From: Panaeolus papilionaceus
Taxonomy: Eukaryota > Basidiomycota > Agaricomycetes > Agaricales
Assembly (NCBI GenBank): GCA_015501605.1
Contig: JADNRZ010000010.1
Location: 496,001-560,000 of the forward strand
Direction: 5' to 3'
DNA length: 64,000 bases
In this document: positions 24,471 to 36,205 of the stretch, one piece after another
How the letters are laid out: every line of letters starts with the position of its first letter
How positions within the stretch are numbered: position 1 is the stretch's first letter
Notes under the pieces: generated by a model
Told to the model about the DNA's origin: nothing
Databases searched by the model: none
What the model saw: the letters and a program-made list of their open reading frames with translations, nothing else
Translations under genes and position numbers: made by a program

Positions 24471-25695
24471 ATGGCCCATGGAAGAGAAATGGTTATTTAC
24501 AACCCATCTTCCATGGATTGCAGATACTCAGAGTTTCACTATCACACTACTGATTCTACCATGGCACAAGTCCCTTCGAGCGGTTACCACCCTGTCTATA
24601 CCCCTCACCCTCATCCAGAGTACGGATATGTCTACGATGGATCAAGGCCGCATGGTCATTATTCTAACTGTAGGTCCTTTCAGTACTTAGCAGTGAAGCT
24701 GAGGCTAACTCCGAGACAGCATCTTCGACCATTACCCAACACCATTCTCGCATGTCACAGCATGAATATGACTCGAGACCACATGACAGGGCACATCCCA
24801 TGGCCTCCTCGTCCTCGAGTTCGTGTTGGGGGACATACTCCCCGAGTGCCAGTGAAACATCACTTTCTTTCGAAGACTCCCCTTCATTCTATTCAACCGA
24901 GCTTCCCTCTACCCACAACGCCCATGGCCCATCCACAGGGTACAACTACCCACATGCACATTATCCAACACCATCCCGATCAAGTAGCAGGCAGCCTTCG
25001 TTGACAGATCACTCACAAAGGGCGGCCAGTCTCGTGAGGGGTCCGTCATCTGCATGGAGCATCTCGAACAACAGGTCCATTCATTTGCAGACCTACAACG
25101 ACGCTCGGTATCATAGAGCATGCAATGAAGTTATCAAGCAGATGGCACGTGTCAGGATACCCGTTCACGCGGCTGGCTCCGATATGGTCCTTTGCTTGGA
25201 GGGTGGAGGGGTCCCAATTCCGTCGAGCACTCAATTTCGACAGCTAGTGGCCGCACATAATCCCGAATGCCCTTCAGTCTTCTCAGAGATAGATCGATAC
25301 ATTGACCTCCAAGATGACGAAATACGGGCTTGGCTAAAAGAGGGTGTCGTGTGCACAGTGGGTACGGATGCTATCCTGAAGGCCGCTTCGAAACGTCGTG
25401 CATCACGTCGAAGTGATAACGACACCCTCCTTTTCGTTTGCCTTTGGTGTGGACTGTTAACGACAACAAAAGGGAATCTTTCCAGTGAGTTTCGTATATG
25501 TGGTTGGTTGTGCTCCAATCTAATTGAATTGCGTTAGACCACATTCGGGCACACCTCGGCTTCCATATATCGTTCTGCGAGAATTGCAATTTCTCGAGCG
25601 TAACGTCCACCATTCCAAGTCGGCATCGTGCCCGTTGCACACCGTCTGGAGATACGCGGGACAGCACGGTTTCGCGTTCCTCCTCACTAAAATGA
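24471..25695 (+). CDS. Putative C2H2-like zinc-finger protein
   Basis: Three exons, 24471-24669, 24720-25484 and 25538-25695, join to 373 residues. The first half is low-complexity, rich in serine, histidine, proline and tyrosine. A conserved-looking block (about 205-300) reads YHRACNEVIKQMARVRIP.., then SEIDRYIDLQDDEIRAWLKEGV. Near the end are cysteine/histidine pairs: C-L-W-C followed by H-I-R-A-H (C-x2-C-x12-H-x3-H), then C-E-N-C followed by H-R-A-R-C. This fits one classical and one degenerate zinc finger, the layout of a fungal transcription regulator with a disordered N-terminus. The ATG at 24471 is the first in frame; others at 24489, 24513 and 24561 are possible. DNA binding is inferred, not shown. 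Confidence 0.6.
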
Positions 25696-26247
25696 TGATG
25701 GCAATGATCATATTCGTTTCGAACTCTGCTTCGCCCTGTCTATATAGATTCCTGATATTTATTCTATACCCAGCATGTCATTTGACCTATCTATTTAATC
25801 GTTAGCAGCAGGGGTATGATGCTGAATATTGATAGGGATATGCATCATTCGGCAGTTGGGACATTGAACCTGCCTAAAACCACTAAGGTCTATTTGATGT
25901 GAATGTTTGACTTACTTATCTTATCAACTATTCTGGGGACGATGTGACCCTGGGCGGCAAATGCCGAGGCGCAGTCTGCTGTTCATGACGAGGGCGACTT
26001 GTCTTCCCCGCCATTAATTCCCTACAGCAATAAGCATGAACGTGCTGAGTCGATAAAATCTGCATACAGTGACCTTTGTTGATGATAAAAAGGAGTCATA
26101 CACAAGAATAATCAGCCACGCTACGACCTCGTCAACGTGACACAACCCGACATTAGGCATCCAAGGATTAACACATTTTTTGCGTGTTATACAAATTCTG
26201 TTTCGTGGACATAAGATTGTTGAATATACCTTCAAGGAAGAACACAA
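25696..26247. other. Intergenic; no gene recognised
   Basis: This is the spacer between the zinc-finger gene and the Golgi pH regulator gene. Nothing was recognised beyond AT-rich sequence. Confidence 0.4.
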
Positions 26248-28278
26248 ATGTCGTCAGTAGGAGTGGAAACAGGGCTCTTGACATTGGCAAGGTACGTTGC
26301 ATGTATCGCACCAATCTGGGCAGGATGCTGATACAATATCCTTAGATTTTTGCTATTTTTTTCCTGCAGGAAATACCTCTTGAGCACCCTTTCCAGCAAT
26401 CTGAGAGCCCTTTCTTCTGCAGCGACCTCTTCCTCGTCACATGGGGTTGATACACCAGTGCGGAGAAGCGTTTCTCAACCCACATTGGACACAAACAAAG
26501 GCCATGGACTCACAGACGACGGGATTGATGATGATGGTATGGAATTGCAGACATTGCCATTGCCGACCATCCATACCCCAAAGTCTAGGCGTGGATTTTT
26601 CCAAGTGGAAGATTCTCAATATTTACACCAGCTTTTGGCGAGGTTTTTATTCTCCTGGTGCTTTGCAGAGTCATGCACTCTGTTCTTCCTTCTAATTTTG
26701 CAAGGAATTGGAATTTTTACGCCTGAGTAGGAACCATTTCTTCTTAAAATTTCGTTTATTAATTTTATTTTATCGCAGGACACGTTTGTTGAACTGGAAG
26801 TTCTCCCTCTATTTCCTTATGTTTGCGATTCTGGTTCTTGTACCCCTGTCCATGAGCGTTGTTATATCCATCGGGGTATCTTCAGGTCGGTATTCGTATG
26901 CTTGTCATTTCTCGCCCATGAAATTTGTGCTGAAAATGTTGTAGCAACACGAAGTATAACGTCACTTACGCCTCGCATAATTTTGGCCCTTCTTCCCGTT
27001 TCCCTATACCTTCTATTCCTCTCCTACATTCCACTTCCAATTGGCCTTAAGAACCCCGATTACACCACTGCCGCTCTATCAAGATTGATAGTCTTGGGCA
27101 CGACGGTACTTGGACTACTTTCAGGATTTGGTGCCGTATCCAACTCTTGGGAGTATCTACCATTTGTCAATCGAGAACAGTGCGTTATTTGACTCCACTG
27201 GTCACAATTATTGCTAATTTTTCCTGTATCTAGGTCTGTTCCCACAGAAAGAGACATTGACACTGCTCAGTATGCACTAAACAGCATTCGCAATGACCTT
27301 GCTCAACGAACGAGAGAAGCGGCTATTGCCGCGCGAAGCAGAGATGACGGACAATCGTCATGGCTTTCTCGTGTTGGAGCCTCATTCAGAGGGTCAGATA
27401 ATTGTAAGTTTGCTCGGAATCTTTGCTGCTGCTTTCCTGATGGTTCGTACTTGCAGTGACGAGGGAACTAGAGGGCCTGACTGCGTTGGAACAACAAATG
27501 TCGCGCAACCTGGAAGCACTGAAGGAACGACGGGAAGCATCCATATATTCTCGCACTCTTCGTGGCATGATTCTTGGTCTGATTAGCAGGCTTTTCGCCA
27601 TTTATTGCGTGCTTAGAATATTCATTGTACGTCCCTTCTTTCCCATCATTCAACCTGGATTTATTCCGATTGCTCAATCTGCAGTCCCTATACAACGTGC
27701 TATTCCGCTCTGGTCTGCGCAGCAACAACGGAAATAATTATACCGACCTTTTGACTTCACTTCTGAGTCGCATCGTCTCGTATCTACCTGCGTTATCCAA
27801 ACCCGGTGCCGAACCACATCAAATTACATATGAGGAACTTGCGTTTTTCTCTCGACAAGTTAGCCTGCTTCTCGTTGGGGCCATTATCCTCCTCAGTTTG
27901 AGGACAGTACTGCGCGGTGTAACTCGTGCGCTGCGTGTGACTAGCAGAAGTCTAGCGGTCTCTGTTATGGTCCTTATTCTAGCACAGATTATGGTAAGCC
28001 ATTCTTGCGAGATGCTGGAGTAGTTGCACATTTTAATTTTTCAATAGGGAATCTACCTCCTCTCAACTTTGGTCCAAATGAGGGCCAGCTTTCCTCCTCC
28101 GCCACCGCCACCGCCTGATGATGGAACCCCTTCCACTGTTCCCACTAATCTATTCTCGACAATTCCTGCATATGAAGTCTTTGGATCGGTCTTTGACTGG
28201 TCGTTTTTATTATCGGCCATTATAAGTGGTGGGGTGAAGTGGATGCATGAGCGAGTAAATGGTGTAGGAGATATGTGA
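26248..28278 (+). CDS. Golgi pH regulator / GPR89 family membrane protein
   Basis: This is a multi-exon gene starting ATGTCGTCAGTAGG at 26248. The reconstructed protein has an N-terminal helix (GLLTLARFLLFF), a serine-rich insert, and FLFSWCFAESCTLFFLLIL followed by NWKFSLYFLMFAILVLVPLS. Then comes the family signature LIVLGTTVLGLLSGFGAVSNSW and a coiled-coil cytosolic stretch (LTRELEGLTALEQQMSRNLEALKER). The C-terminal helices are FFSRQVSLLLVGAIILLSLRTVLRG and FDWSFLLSAIISGGVKW. GPHR/GPR89 proteins are Golgi or ER channels that tune luminal pH; plant homologues (GTG1/2) were also described as abscisic-acid-binding. A polyproline run (PPPPPPPP) near the C-terminus is unusual. Two AG acceptors for intron 1 (26345 and one 27 nt later) keep the same frame; I prefer the first because it gives a full first helix. 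Confidence 0.82.
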
Positions 28279-28684
28279 TTTGCTTTGGGACTTGTATCTT
28301 TTGTAATATTTCATTGGTCGATAGATTGTACTATATAATGAAATTATGCGTCAATTAATGTGTTCACTCCAACTTTAAAAATCTTCGTCACTGTTGCTGA
28401 GGTTCTGTTGGCGGTTGGACTTCCGCGACTAACAGACGTAAACACGCAGTCCCAGCTCACGGACGCTCAACCACTGTTTCTCAATTGCCACCATACATAT
28501 TACACGCTCTCAGTGTCATCTCCGCTTTATGGCTTATGTCAACGCTCGAATGGCATCCAATTGGATAGGAACAACATGACCATTTGATTTTGATTTTCAA
28601 AATCAAAGGTGGTCATATGATGCATTCTTAAGCAGGTCCAGGTGAAGCTGTAGGGTTTGTGCCTTTACTTCCACATCTTCCAAA
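28279..28684. other. Intergenic; promoter of the arsenic gene
   Basis: A 406-bp gap containing the downstream flank of the GPHR gene and a long imperfect palindrome at 28575-28618, listed separately. No coding signal. Confidence 0.45.
28575..28618. repeat. Imperfect 20-bp palindrome upstream of arsM
   Basis: The arms ATGACCATTTGATTTTGA and TCAAAATCAAAGGTGGTCAT are reverse complements apart from two extra bases in the second arm, separated by two T residues. It lies about 65-110 bp upstream of the arsM start codon. It could be a hairpin in the leader, a dimeric regulator site, or the footprint of a small inverted-repeat element. Confidence 0.6.
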
Positions 28685-30510
28685 ATGTCAGGCGCGTGCT
28701 GCAATCACAACAACACGACGGACACCTCCGCTGCTCTAGTCGACAAGGTGAACGAGGCATACAGCGCAAGAGCCAGAACGGAAAGGGACGATGCGTTGTC
28801 TGCGTGTAAGCCGGATCGAATCTAGGATCAACTCATCTAGTCTGGTCTCATCTAATTCACCTTATCTTTAATAATAGACTCTAATAAAGTGGCGAAAGCC
28901 TTTGGATATACCGAGGAACAGCTGCGCGCTATCCCAGACAGCTCACACATTGGGTTAAGTTGTGGAAACCCAGTCGCTGCTGCAACCATCAAACAGGTAA
29001 TGATCGCACCTCTGAATATAAATCATCAGTGTGCTGACGACTGTGTATATTCTTATAGGGAGAGACAGTCGTTGACCTTGGATCTGGAGGCGGAATAGAT
29101 GTCTTCCTGGCCGCAGAGAAGGTCGGACCCACAGGACAAGTCATTGGCCTGGATATATCACCTGTACGTGAACGTTGTATGGCATCTTTTGTATGTCACT
29201 TACGCTCATGTTTCTAGGACATGATAGAGCTTGCAAGGCGCAATGCTGCACAGAAAGATCTCAAGCCACCACAGGTAGCCTTCGTGCAAGCCTCTCTTAC
29301 TGAACCGCTACCCCTTGAATCCAATTCTGTCGACTGCATTTTATCCAACTGTGTTCTCAATCTTCTTCCACATGATGGAAAAGTCAGTCTTCTGAAAGAA
29401 GTCTTCCGTGTCTTGAAACCAGGTGGCAGAATTGTGCTTGATGATGTGAGTACTACGCTTCTGATCGGCTCACGCAAAAACTGGTGGGATGATTGAGCGC
29501 TCATCTTGTGTCTTCCTGTAGATCGTCGCAAAGAAGCCGCTTCCTGATAATATCAGGAATGATGTGGGTTCTTACATCGGCTGCGTAGCCGGTGCGATCA
29601 CTATTGCAGAGTATGAAAAACTCATGAGCGATGCTGGATTCAAGGGTGAGTTCAGTCTCGTTCTTATATTATTCTCGACGTGATACTAATAAAGTCCGGT
29701 GACATCACAGACTCTGTATTGGTTGCTACAAAGAACGATTTAGGTGTCTATTTTGAGAGCGCAGGCCAGGGCACTGGCTGTTGTGCCTCTTCAGCTCCCC
29801 CCTCTCTGATCGGCAAGCCGTCATACGACATTAATGAATGGGTTGGTATGTAAAGGGATTTAGGAGCCCTGGATACCGTTCTAATTCCGTCCACAGCATC
29901 TTATCAAATATATGCAGCGAAAGGAGAGGATGAACCAGTCGACAAAATTCAGACTGAAGCACTCCTCCGCTGGGCAGATGCTTATCCCAAAGTTAAATCA
30001 TCTCCCGAGGTCCTCGAAGACGAAGAGGTGGTAGCTTTGATCCGGAACCAGGGAAACCCTGAGGAACGTTCCACAGACTATGTTGTGGTTGACGTTCGGG
30101 GTGATGACCATGCTGTGCGTTGGATTATATTCTTGTTATACTGTTCTTTTGCGGTGGAGTACGTCTGACTAACTTTCGTTGTTAGGGTGGTCACGTTCGT
30201 GGCAGCGACAACTGGCCAGCGAGACCCTTTTATGACAATCTTCCCGAGTTTTATGAAAAATACCAAAACACACCCAAAGTGATCTTCTACTGCAATCGGT
30301 CCAATGGACGGGGCCCCAGGTCTGCTGCATGGTACGTTCCGATCAAATAAGGAATGCCCTCTCCATTTACCAGTCTTCCCTATGATCAGGTACCAGGACT
30401 ACCTAGATGCACATGGTGGAAAGAACTCCAAGGCATATGTTCTCAAGGGCGGAGTAAAGAACTGGCTGGAGAAATACGAGGGTCAGGAGGATTTAGTCGA
30501 TCGGGATTGA
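28685..30510 (+). CDS. arsM: Arsenite methyltransferase fused to a Cdc25/Acr2-like rhodanese domain
   Basis: A many-exon gene; exon 1 is 28685-28805. The N-terminal part is an ArsM/AS3MT-type SAM methyltransferase. It has a cysteine-rich start (GACCNHNN), [26 protein letters not shown] (SAM-binding motif I), [31 protein letters not shown] and IGCVAGAI. The cysteines in LSCGNP, SNCVL and IGCVAG match the three conserved arsenic-binding cysteines of the family. After a linker ([17 protein letters not shown]) and a helical segment, a rhodanese-like domain follows, with VVVDVRG and an active loop [13 protein letters not shown]. This is a C-x5-R loop, as in the Acr2 arsenate reductase and Cdc25 phosphatases. 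One protein could therefore reduce arsenate and methylate the arsenite, but the reductase role is inferred. The stop is at 30508-30510. Confidence 0.83.
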
Positions 30511-31833
30511 ATGGTTTAGGTGTATATGCTACCATATGAACCGTGATATGTGAATCTTCATTATGCACTTTATATTGCACGTACTGAACCTTGACTACTG
30601 CCTCGCAGGATATTTTTGTCTTTGTGTACCTCTGTATTGGAAATTCGAAGGATGTCTGTGCCAAACTTCCGGGATTTTCCTTTTCAACCAATGTGAATCT
30701 TTCATTTCAAGGCTGTGCTCTGACAGATAGCCATGCTGGAGGTCGGTCTTTGTCGTGGACATCAACGGTAAGAGGGCCCGGTAATTCATTGCAGATTGAA
30801 TAGACCGGATTCCATATTGATGTCACCTATTCACAAACGTGTATTATCGACCACATTTCCAATACCAGAGAGAGAAATGACCCTGAAGGAATCATCAGGT
30901 CCGTCGTACGATGATGGTACTGCAAACGTCGATATTCTCATGCGCGCCTCTTTCTCAGTGAGTTGGTACAAGCATACTAGCTTCTTGCCAGAGGGTGCTA
31001 ATACTTATGATCAGATAATTTTAGTCTCGTCTGGGCTAAGATTATGGGATGGCACAATGCGGATCTCAAAATCAGCTCGTCCTTTGTCTGGTATCAGACC
31101 ATCAGCCGATTGCAGCTTAATCGACTATGATGTGGTGCTCAATGCTCGATGTCATCCCGGTGGGAGTCCGATTTTTGAGCAGTGGCGTAATTCCCTCGCC
31201 GATAATGGTCCTCATTCCATTGAAATGGTTAAGGATTCATACTCTTTGGCCCGGGACGCCATCATCACGACGATCAGAATCAGAGTCGGCCGCGTCGAGA
31301 AGCGTGCAGCCTGAGGTTGATGTTGGGCGAGTCACATCAACTCAGCAAAATCCTAATAATATTTTTTCTTGTTTCTTCGGACTACAATGGGATAGACTTT
31401 CGACGTGAGTATATTGTCTGGGAATGACCAGCTCGCGCAACGTAAGTGAGTTTATGTTCAGGATTACATTCTACAGTTGATTTTGAAGGCGTATCATGCA
31501 ACGCCAGACCAAATCGCCTTTCAACATAGCATCCGGAAATTAGGATCTCACTATCAGTTCAGAAAGTCGAACTCCTGAAATCATCGAAAAGAATCTGATC
31601 AGACTTGCTTTGAATTTAACAGATCCCAGTCGGTGAATCTGGTCCTGCTCAATACTTTTTGACAAGGGCGTTGCCAAGCCCATTTTTCGAAAGACTTGGC
31701 AAAGATGACCTGGGGAGCTCACGAACGTGCATCCACTGAGCTCTTTGAAAAGGATGTCGTTCGCGGGCAATGGCTGTTTTTCATCATTCCTCTCTCTGCG
31801 TCCTCTTGTACCATCACTTGGCGCAACACTACG
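30511..31833. other. Intergenic; one weak open frame
   Basis: The longest frame is 30820-31314 on the plus strand (about 164 codons from its first ATG). It has no signal peptide, helix pattern or domain that I recognise, so I do not call it a gene. The remainder holds the 3' flank of arsM and the promoter of the MFS gene. Confidence 0.35.
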
Positions 31834-34116
31834 ATGGGCAAATTTGGTGAAATTTGGAATAGTAAGTCTTGGTCTCCTCTCTGCATAGGGCATGAATATT
31901 CACGATTTCACACCAAGGTTATTCCAGCGCCGAAAGGCGCAACATGTAAGTGGAGCTCTCTTTACTTTTATGCAACGGACAGTGTAGAGTTGACCACCTA
32001 TTTTTTCAGCGCCTTCTACATTGCGGGGATCATGATGTACAAATTTGGACTCGAGTTCTTCAACGGGTCAATCACAACACTCGCTACAGATCGATTCAAT
32101 TCGCAAAAGACTTTCACAAAACGTTAGCTTGTTTAATCATACTCTTTAATGGTGGCTCTAACGATGTTATAGTTGCCGCCGCCTCTGGAGTTAATCAAGC
32201 TGCACAGTGTGTTGGAGCAATTCTCATTGCTCCTCTCGTCAAGCGATGGCCTACGCGCTCCGTTCTCTCCATCGCAATCTTCATATTCGGATTGATGACC
32301 CTCATCTTGTTGATCGTCGACGCTGCCACAGGTACGCTCTACACGCCTTTTGGCATGTCTTGGCTTTCTTGAACAGCTCCCATTCTAGGTGGTAAGATCA
32401 AGCCCGCTAGTGCCAAGACTCCATCCTATGGCGACTGGCCACCCAACTTGGTCAGCCAAGCGGTCTCATGTCCTTCATAAGCGCTGACGATGTTCTGTAA
32501 ATATCCAGATCTTCCTCGTGTGGACGTTGGCCGGTATTGCCTATGGAATGGTCGAGTTAATTCGTCGTGTCATGTGAGTGGTAAAAGGACTGTGCCGGTG
32601 CCATGATCTCACCACTAGAGCAGTCCAGCAGATATTGTAGGTGGCCACGTCGGAAAACTTCGACGAATGGATGCCACTGTCCATGTGTTCTATGAAGTCG
32701 CTGGTACTGCGGGAGCATTCTCCTCCTCGTCGGCTATCAGTCGGTTTGGAAATAACTACAGTTTCTTCCTTTCCCCAGGTACGGCCTGCACTTCGATTTC
32801 TGATCCACAATATTCTAATCCACGATTCTATAGTATTCTTCGCCTGTGCCGGTGTATGATACCATTCTGTTTTTAACCGAGAATGCAGCTCATGCCCTTC
32901 TTTACTAGGGAATCTGGCTGCTGATATCCACTCTAAACTTTAAGAATTCGGCAACACTTAACGCAGAGCTAGCGGATTCTGGTCTTCAGGCTGTCGAGCG
33001 TCGTCAACGTTCGGGCGGATACCTGTATCAGATTTGGCTTGGTACTTTGGGTTTCTTCCAATCGGTTTGGGTCGGTGCCGTAATTATCTTCAGCCACCGT
33101 CGCTTCATTTGTACGCAACTTCACCGTTTCGTTGTCGATGAACGCTGAATATTGTGTTTAGGGCTTGTACCTGGATATTCCTTAGCATTGTATCTCCACA
33201 GGTTCCTTGAGAACTCTTTGGCTCCTGCCTTCGCTAAACGAGTTCTCGGGATCTCAGCCTGGAGTCAGATCATCGTCGGAGGCTCCAACTTCGGTGAGCT
33301 TATGGGAGCGTTATCTGTATTCCTCCTTTCGGATATCGTTACGACCCCTATCCCATGGTTGCGTCTTGATGCTTTGGCAGTAAGTCAAAAGTCCTCTTTG
33401 AAAAGACATGTTTTTTGATATCCTATAATTCCCTTACAGCTCAACATTGTTTGGGTTCTCCCTACCTTTGCTCTAAAGGCGAAGAAAGATGTCACCTGGG
33501 CCTGGCGCGTTGCCGGAAGCTTTATCCCTATCTCATTCGTACGGCAAATAACGATTGATGGTGGAGGTCGATGCTCATGAATTTTCTAGGGATGGGCAGC
33601 AGGGGACGTATCTCTCGCCGCATATATCCAATCCAGTCTTACCGATTCGGACATCACGCATTACAATGTGTCTCCCCTGGGAGCTGTCATGGTACGGACC
33701 CCACCTTGTGCTGTGTGCGAGAATTTAGACGATAATAACCTTTTTCAGTCCTTCTTATACGTGACATACATTGTCCTCAACGCCTTCCTCAGTGTTCTAC
33801 TTGGACGGGTTATTGACAGCGACTTCAGCCGTAACAAGACTATTGTCGACTCGTTGAAGACTGTTGGAGGGTATGTTTTTTATTTTGAACCAGAGGCAAG
33901 ACAGCTTATCCTTGTGATCATTTCAGGGTGCACTTTACCGTCGCTTGTGCAGTCATTTTCTTGTCGACGTTTATTCCCAAAGGCGCATTTGCGTTCAACC
34001 CCAAGAATCTCGGCGGTTCGAACAAGACCCAACGAACCGAGGTGCGAGACAGTGGCGCCAGTGCATCGTCTGGAAGTATCGAGGAGAAGAAGGCCGGCCA
34101 AGTCTCTCAAGTATAA
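31834..34116 (+). CDS. MFS transporter (fungal, substrate unknown)
   Basis: A multi-exon gene. The N-terminus is resolved by three joined exons, 31834-31861 (28 nt), 31918-31945 (28 nt) and the exon starting at 32010. They read MGKFGEIWN, SYSSAERRN and IAFYIAGIMMYKFGLEFFNGSITTLATDRF without a break. Further segments are AAASGVNQAAQCVGAILIAPL, IFIFGLMTLILLIVDAATGG, ADIVGGHVGKLRRMDATVHVFYEVAGTAGAF, FAKRVLGISAWSQIIVGGSNFGELMGALSVFLL and VHFTVACAVIFLSTFIPKGAFAFNP. The charged tail ends GSIEEKKAGQVSQV. Twelve-helix architecture with a D-x2-G-G-x3-K-L-R-R-M-D loop places it in the major facilitator superfamily. I recognise the group from other basidiomycetes but know no substrate. An upstream ATG at 31705 would lengthen the N-terminus in the same frame. 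Confidence 0.75.
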
Positions 34117-35015
34117 TTCATACTTTTATCGGGCGGTAGTCGGAAGAAGTCGTTCACGTCATGTTGAGGTTTGCATCAGTATTTAAGGGTCGTTCCCATT
34201 GACCATTCGGGGGTTATGCCAGGTTTTGTAATACCATCCTTCCTAGTACGAGCCGTCTTTGTTTTTGCTAATTTCATACGTCTAATAATGTTATTGTGTA
34301 TACCGATGTTGGTTGGTACTCGGATCAGCCCCTATCTTAAGAAAGAACATCAATTGTAAGTACTAGTCGAGCCTCGACGGGAACAATTCATCAGTGCGCA
34401 ACAGCATTTTTGCGGCAGGTTATGTCCTAATCTATTCGAGAATACCCATTTTCTGCACCCGGCAGCGTACCGTGAAAGATTCCCTCTACGGATGATGATA
34501 GCACAATCTTGTTTGTAGTCTAACATACGTCATACCGCACCTGATAGATTTAGAGGGCATTGTGCACTATACTGCGGTCGCAAGGACGCTCATTTATAGG
34601 TCGTACAACTATCATAAGCTTGAAGCTGTACGGTGAGCGATATTTCCACTCATCGAGAAAGTGACAAGGCTTGCCGAATGATGGATGCGAAACGTTGATC
34701 ATTTGACGCTGACATTGCACTCCGCCTGATGCGCCTGATGCACGAATTGAATACATGAGCTGTTTTTACTAAAATATCAACGTGGTTGGGTTCTATTTAA
34801 CCCCATCGGTTTCGAAATGGATTCGCATAAATATTGAGAGTCCTATTATTGGGCGTGAAGGCTGTAGTTTATATGGTCGCCGCCACTGATGCTCTCATTC
34901 ATTATTGGTATAATTAATAGCCGGGTCAGCAGCTCAGACAGATGGCAATTCTGTTCTCACCAATATGGGCGCAAGTTTGAGCGTCTCATACAAAGCAAAT
35001 ACACATAGCGCAGCC
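34117..35015. other. Left flank of the transposon
   Basis: No gene recognised. A short direct repeat TGCGCCTGATGCGCCTGATGC lies near 34720-34740. The sequence abutting the transposon end is ..ATAGCGCAGCC. It does not match the 8 bp that follow the right end (AGCTTACT), so no target-site duplication is evident. Confidence 0.4.
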
Positions 35016-36081
35016 ACAACGTAAGGACTGAGTATCCGCGCGTATCGACTACAACGTAAGGACTCAGTTGGTTACGCGGAGCCCCACGGAAATTACCATA
35101 TATGGGTGTTGGATGCCCAAGGGTAGACACAGGCGGACACATAATGATTGTATAGGTTTTGGGTTATAGCTTATTATATATTGTTATCATGTAAAAGTTT
35201 AGGGGTTTATAAATTTTGTAATGAAAATAATTATGATGAAGCGGATGGTGTATGCAAGGATATGGGATGCTTCCGAGAGAGTATGCCAGATTTGGTAGGC
35301 ATTGAAAAGGGGGGTTGCGAAAGCTCGTGACCTGCGTGAGGACAGCTACACGTGATTAACCTATGACCACAGCCACCTGCTGAAAGGGTGGCTGCTGGGC
35401 ACATATAGATACTGTGAACGATCCGTCGTGGCTGCTTAGAACATGATTAAGGAGCCACTCAATGCACAGCCACTCTAAAATATCGGCTGCTGAGATTATA
35501 GAAACCAGCCGCCAGTTAGGCACAGCCACTCGCTAATAATCGGCTGTTAAATGTGAAATCGATAGGAGCCGCTGAAAGCACAGCCACTGAAACATATCGG
35601 GTGCCGAACATTGTTTTAACAAGCCGCTCATGGGGCACAGCCACTCACAAAATCAACGGCTGCTCAATGTGCTATGTCGAGTAGCCGCTGGATAGCACAG
35701 CCACCTGAATTAACATTGGCTGCTAAATGCAAATTTGACGAGCCACTGAATGCACAGCCACTTTGCAACATCGTCGGCTGCTGAATGCGAATCAAGGAAC
35801 TGCTGGTTGCACAGCCACGTTACAGGATTTCGGCTGCTAATATATTATGGAGGAGCCGCGCTTACCTGTACAGCCATCATGGAATGTCGGATGCTAATTG
35901 CAAAGATATTGACAAGCCGCCATTAGCATGGCTGCTAAATGGTATAATACGACGAGCCGCTGTAAAGGCACAGCCACGCCATAAAAACGGCTGCTCATTG
36001 TAGTTCAACGAGCCGCACATGGCACAGCCACGCTGCAGAAGAGCGGCTGCTGGGCTTAACACAGGACAAGCCACCCATCAA
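35016..36081 (+). repeat. Left terminal inverted repeat
   Basis: It begins ACAACGTAAGGACTGAGT, and a near copy of this word (ACAACGTAAGGACTCAGT) recurs 36 bp further in. The outer third is AT-rich and non-repetitive. From about 35370 to 36040 there are about eleven copies of a unit of roughly 56-60 bp, containing CAGCCAC, then CGGCTGCT, then AGCCGC. Short open frames inside (for example 35785-36003) reappear identically in the other TIR only because the TIRs are identical; I do not consider them genes. Confidence 0.9.
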
Positions 36082-36205
36082 ATCCTGCACGAACTCCGTG
36101 GAGAGTCAATAACAGCAAACAAAACGCGGTCACGCATCAGTTTCAACTTTGTTGTCCAACCCTGGATCCATTCATTCATCTTTCTACTGTTGTAGCTTCC
36201 AACAA

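Noticed and set aside
30820..31314. 164-codon open frame downstream of arsM
   Set aside because: No homology or structure recognised; kept only as a remark in the intergenic entry.
35148..35330. 60-codon open frame, identical to one at 48648-48830
   Set aside because: Same reason: part of the TIR, no recognisable protein, AT-rich.
35785..36003. 72-codon open frame, identical to one at 47975-48193
   Set aside because: It is duplicated only because the two TIRs are identical, lies over the repeat array and has no protein-like features.
35370..36040. CRISPR-like regular repeat spacing in the TIR
   Set aside because: The units are degenerate, lie in eukaryotic TIRs and have no cas genes; they fit subterminal binding sites.
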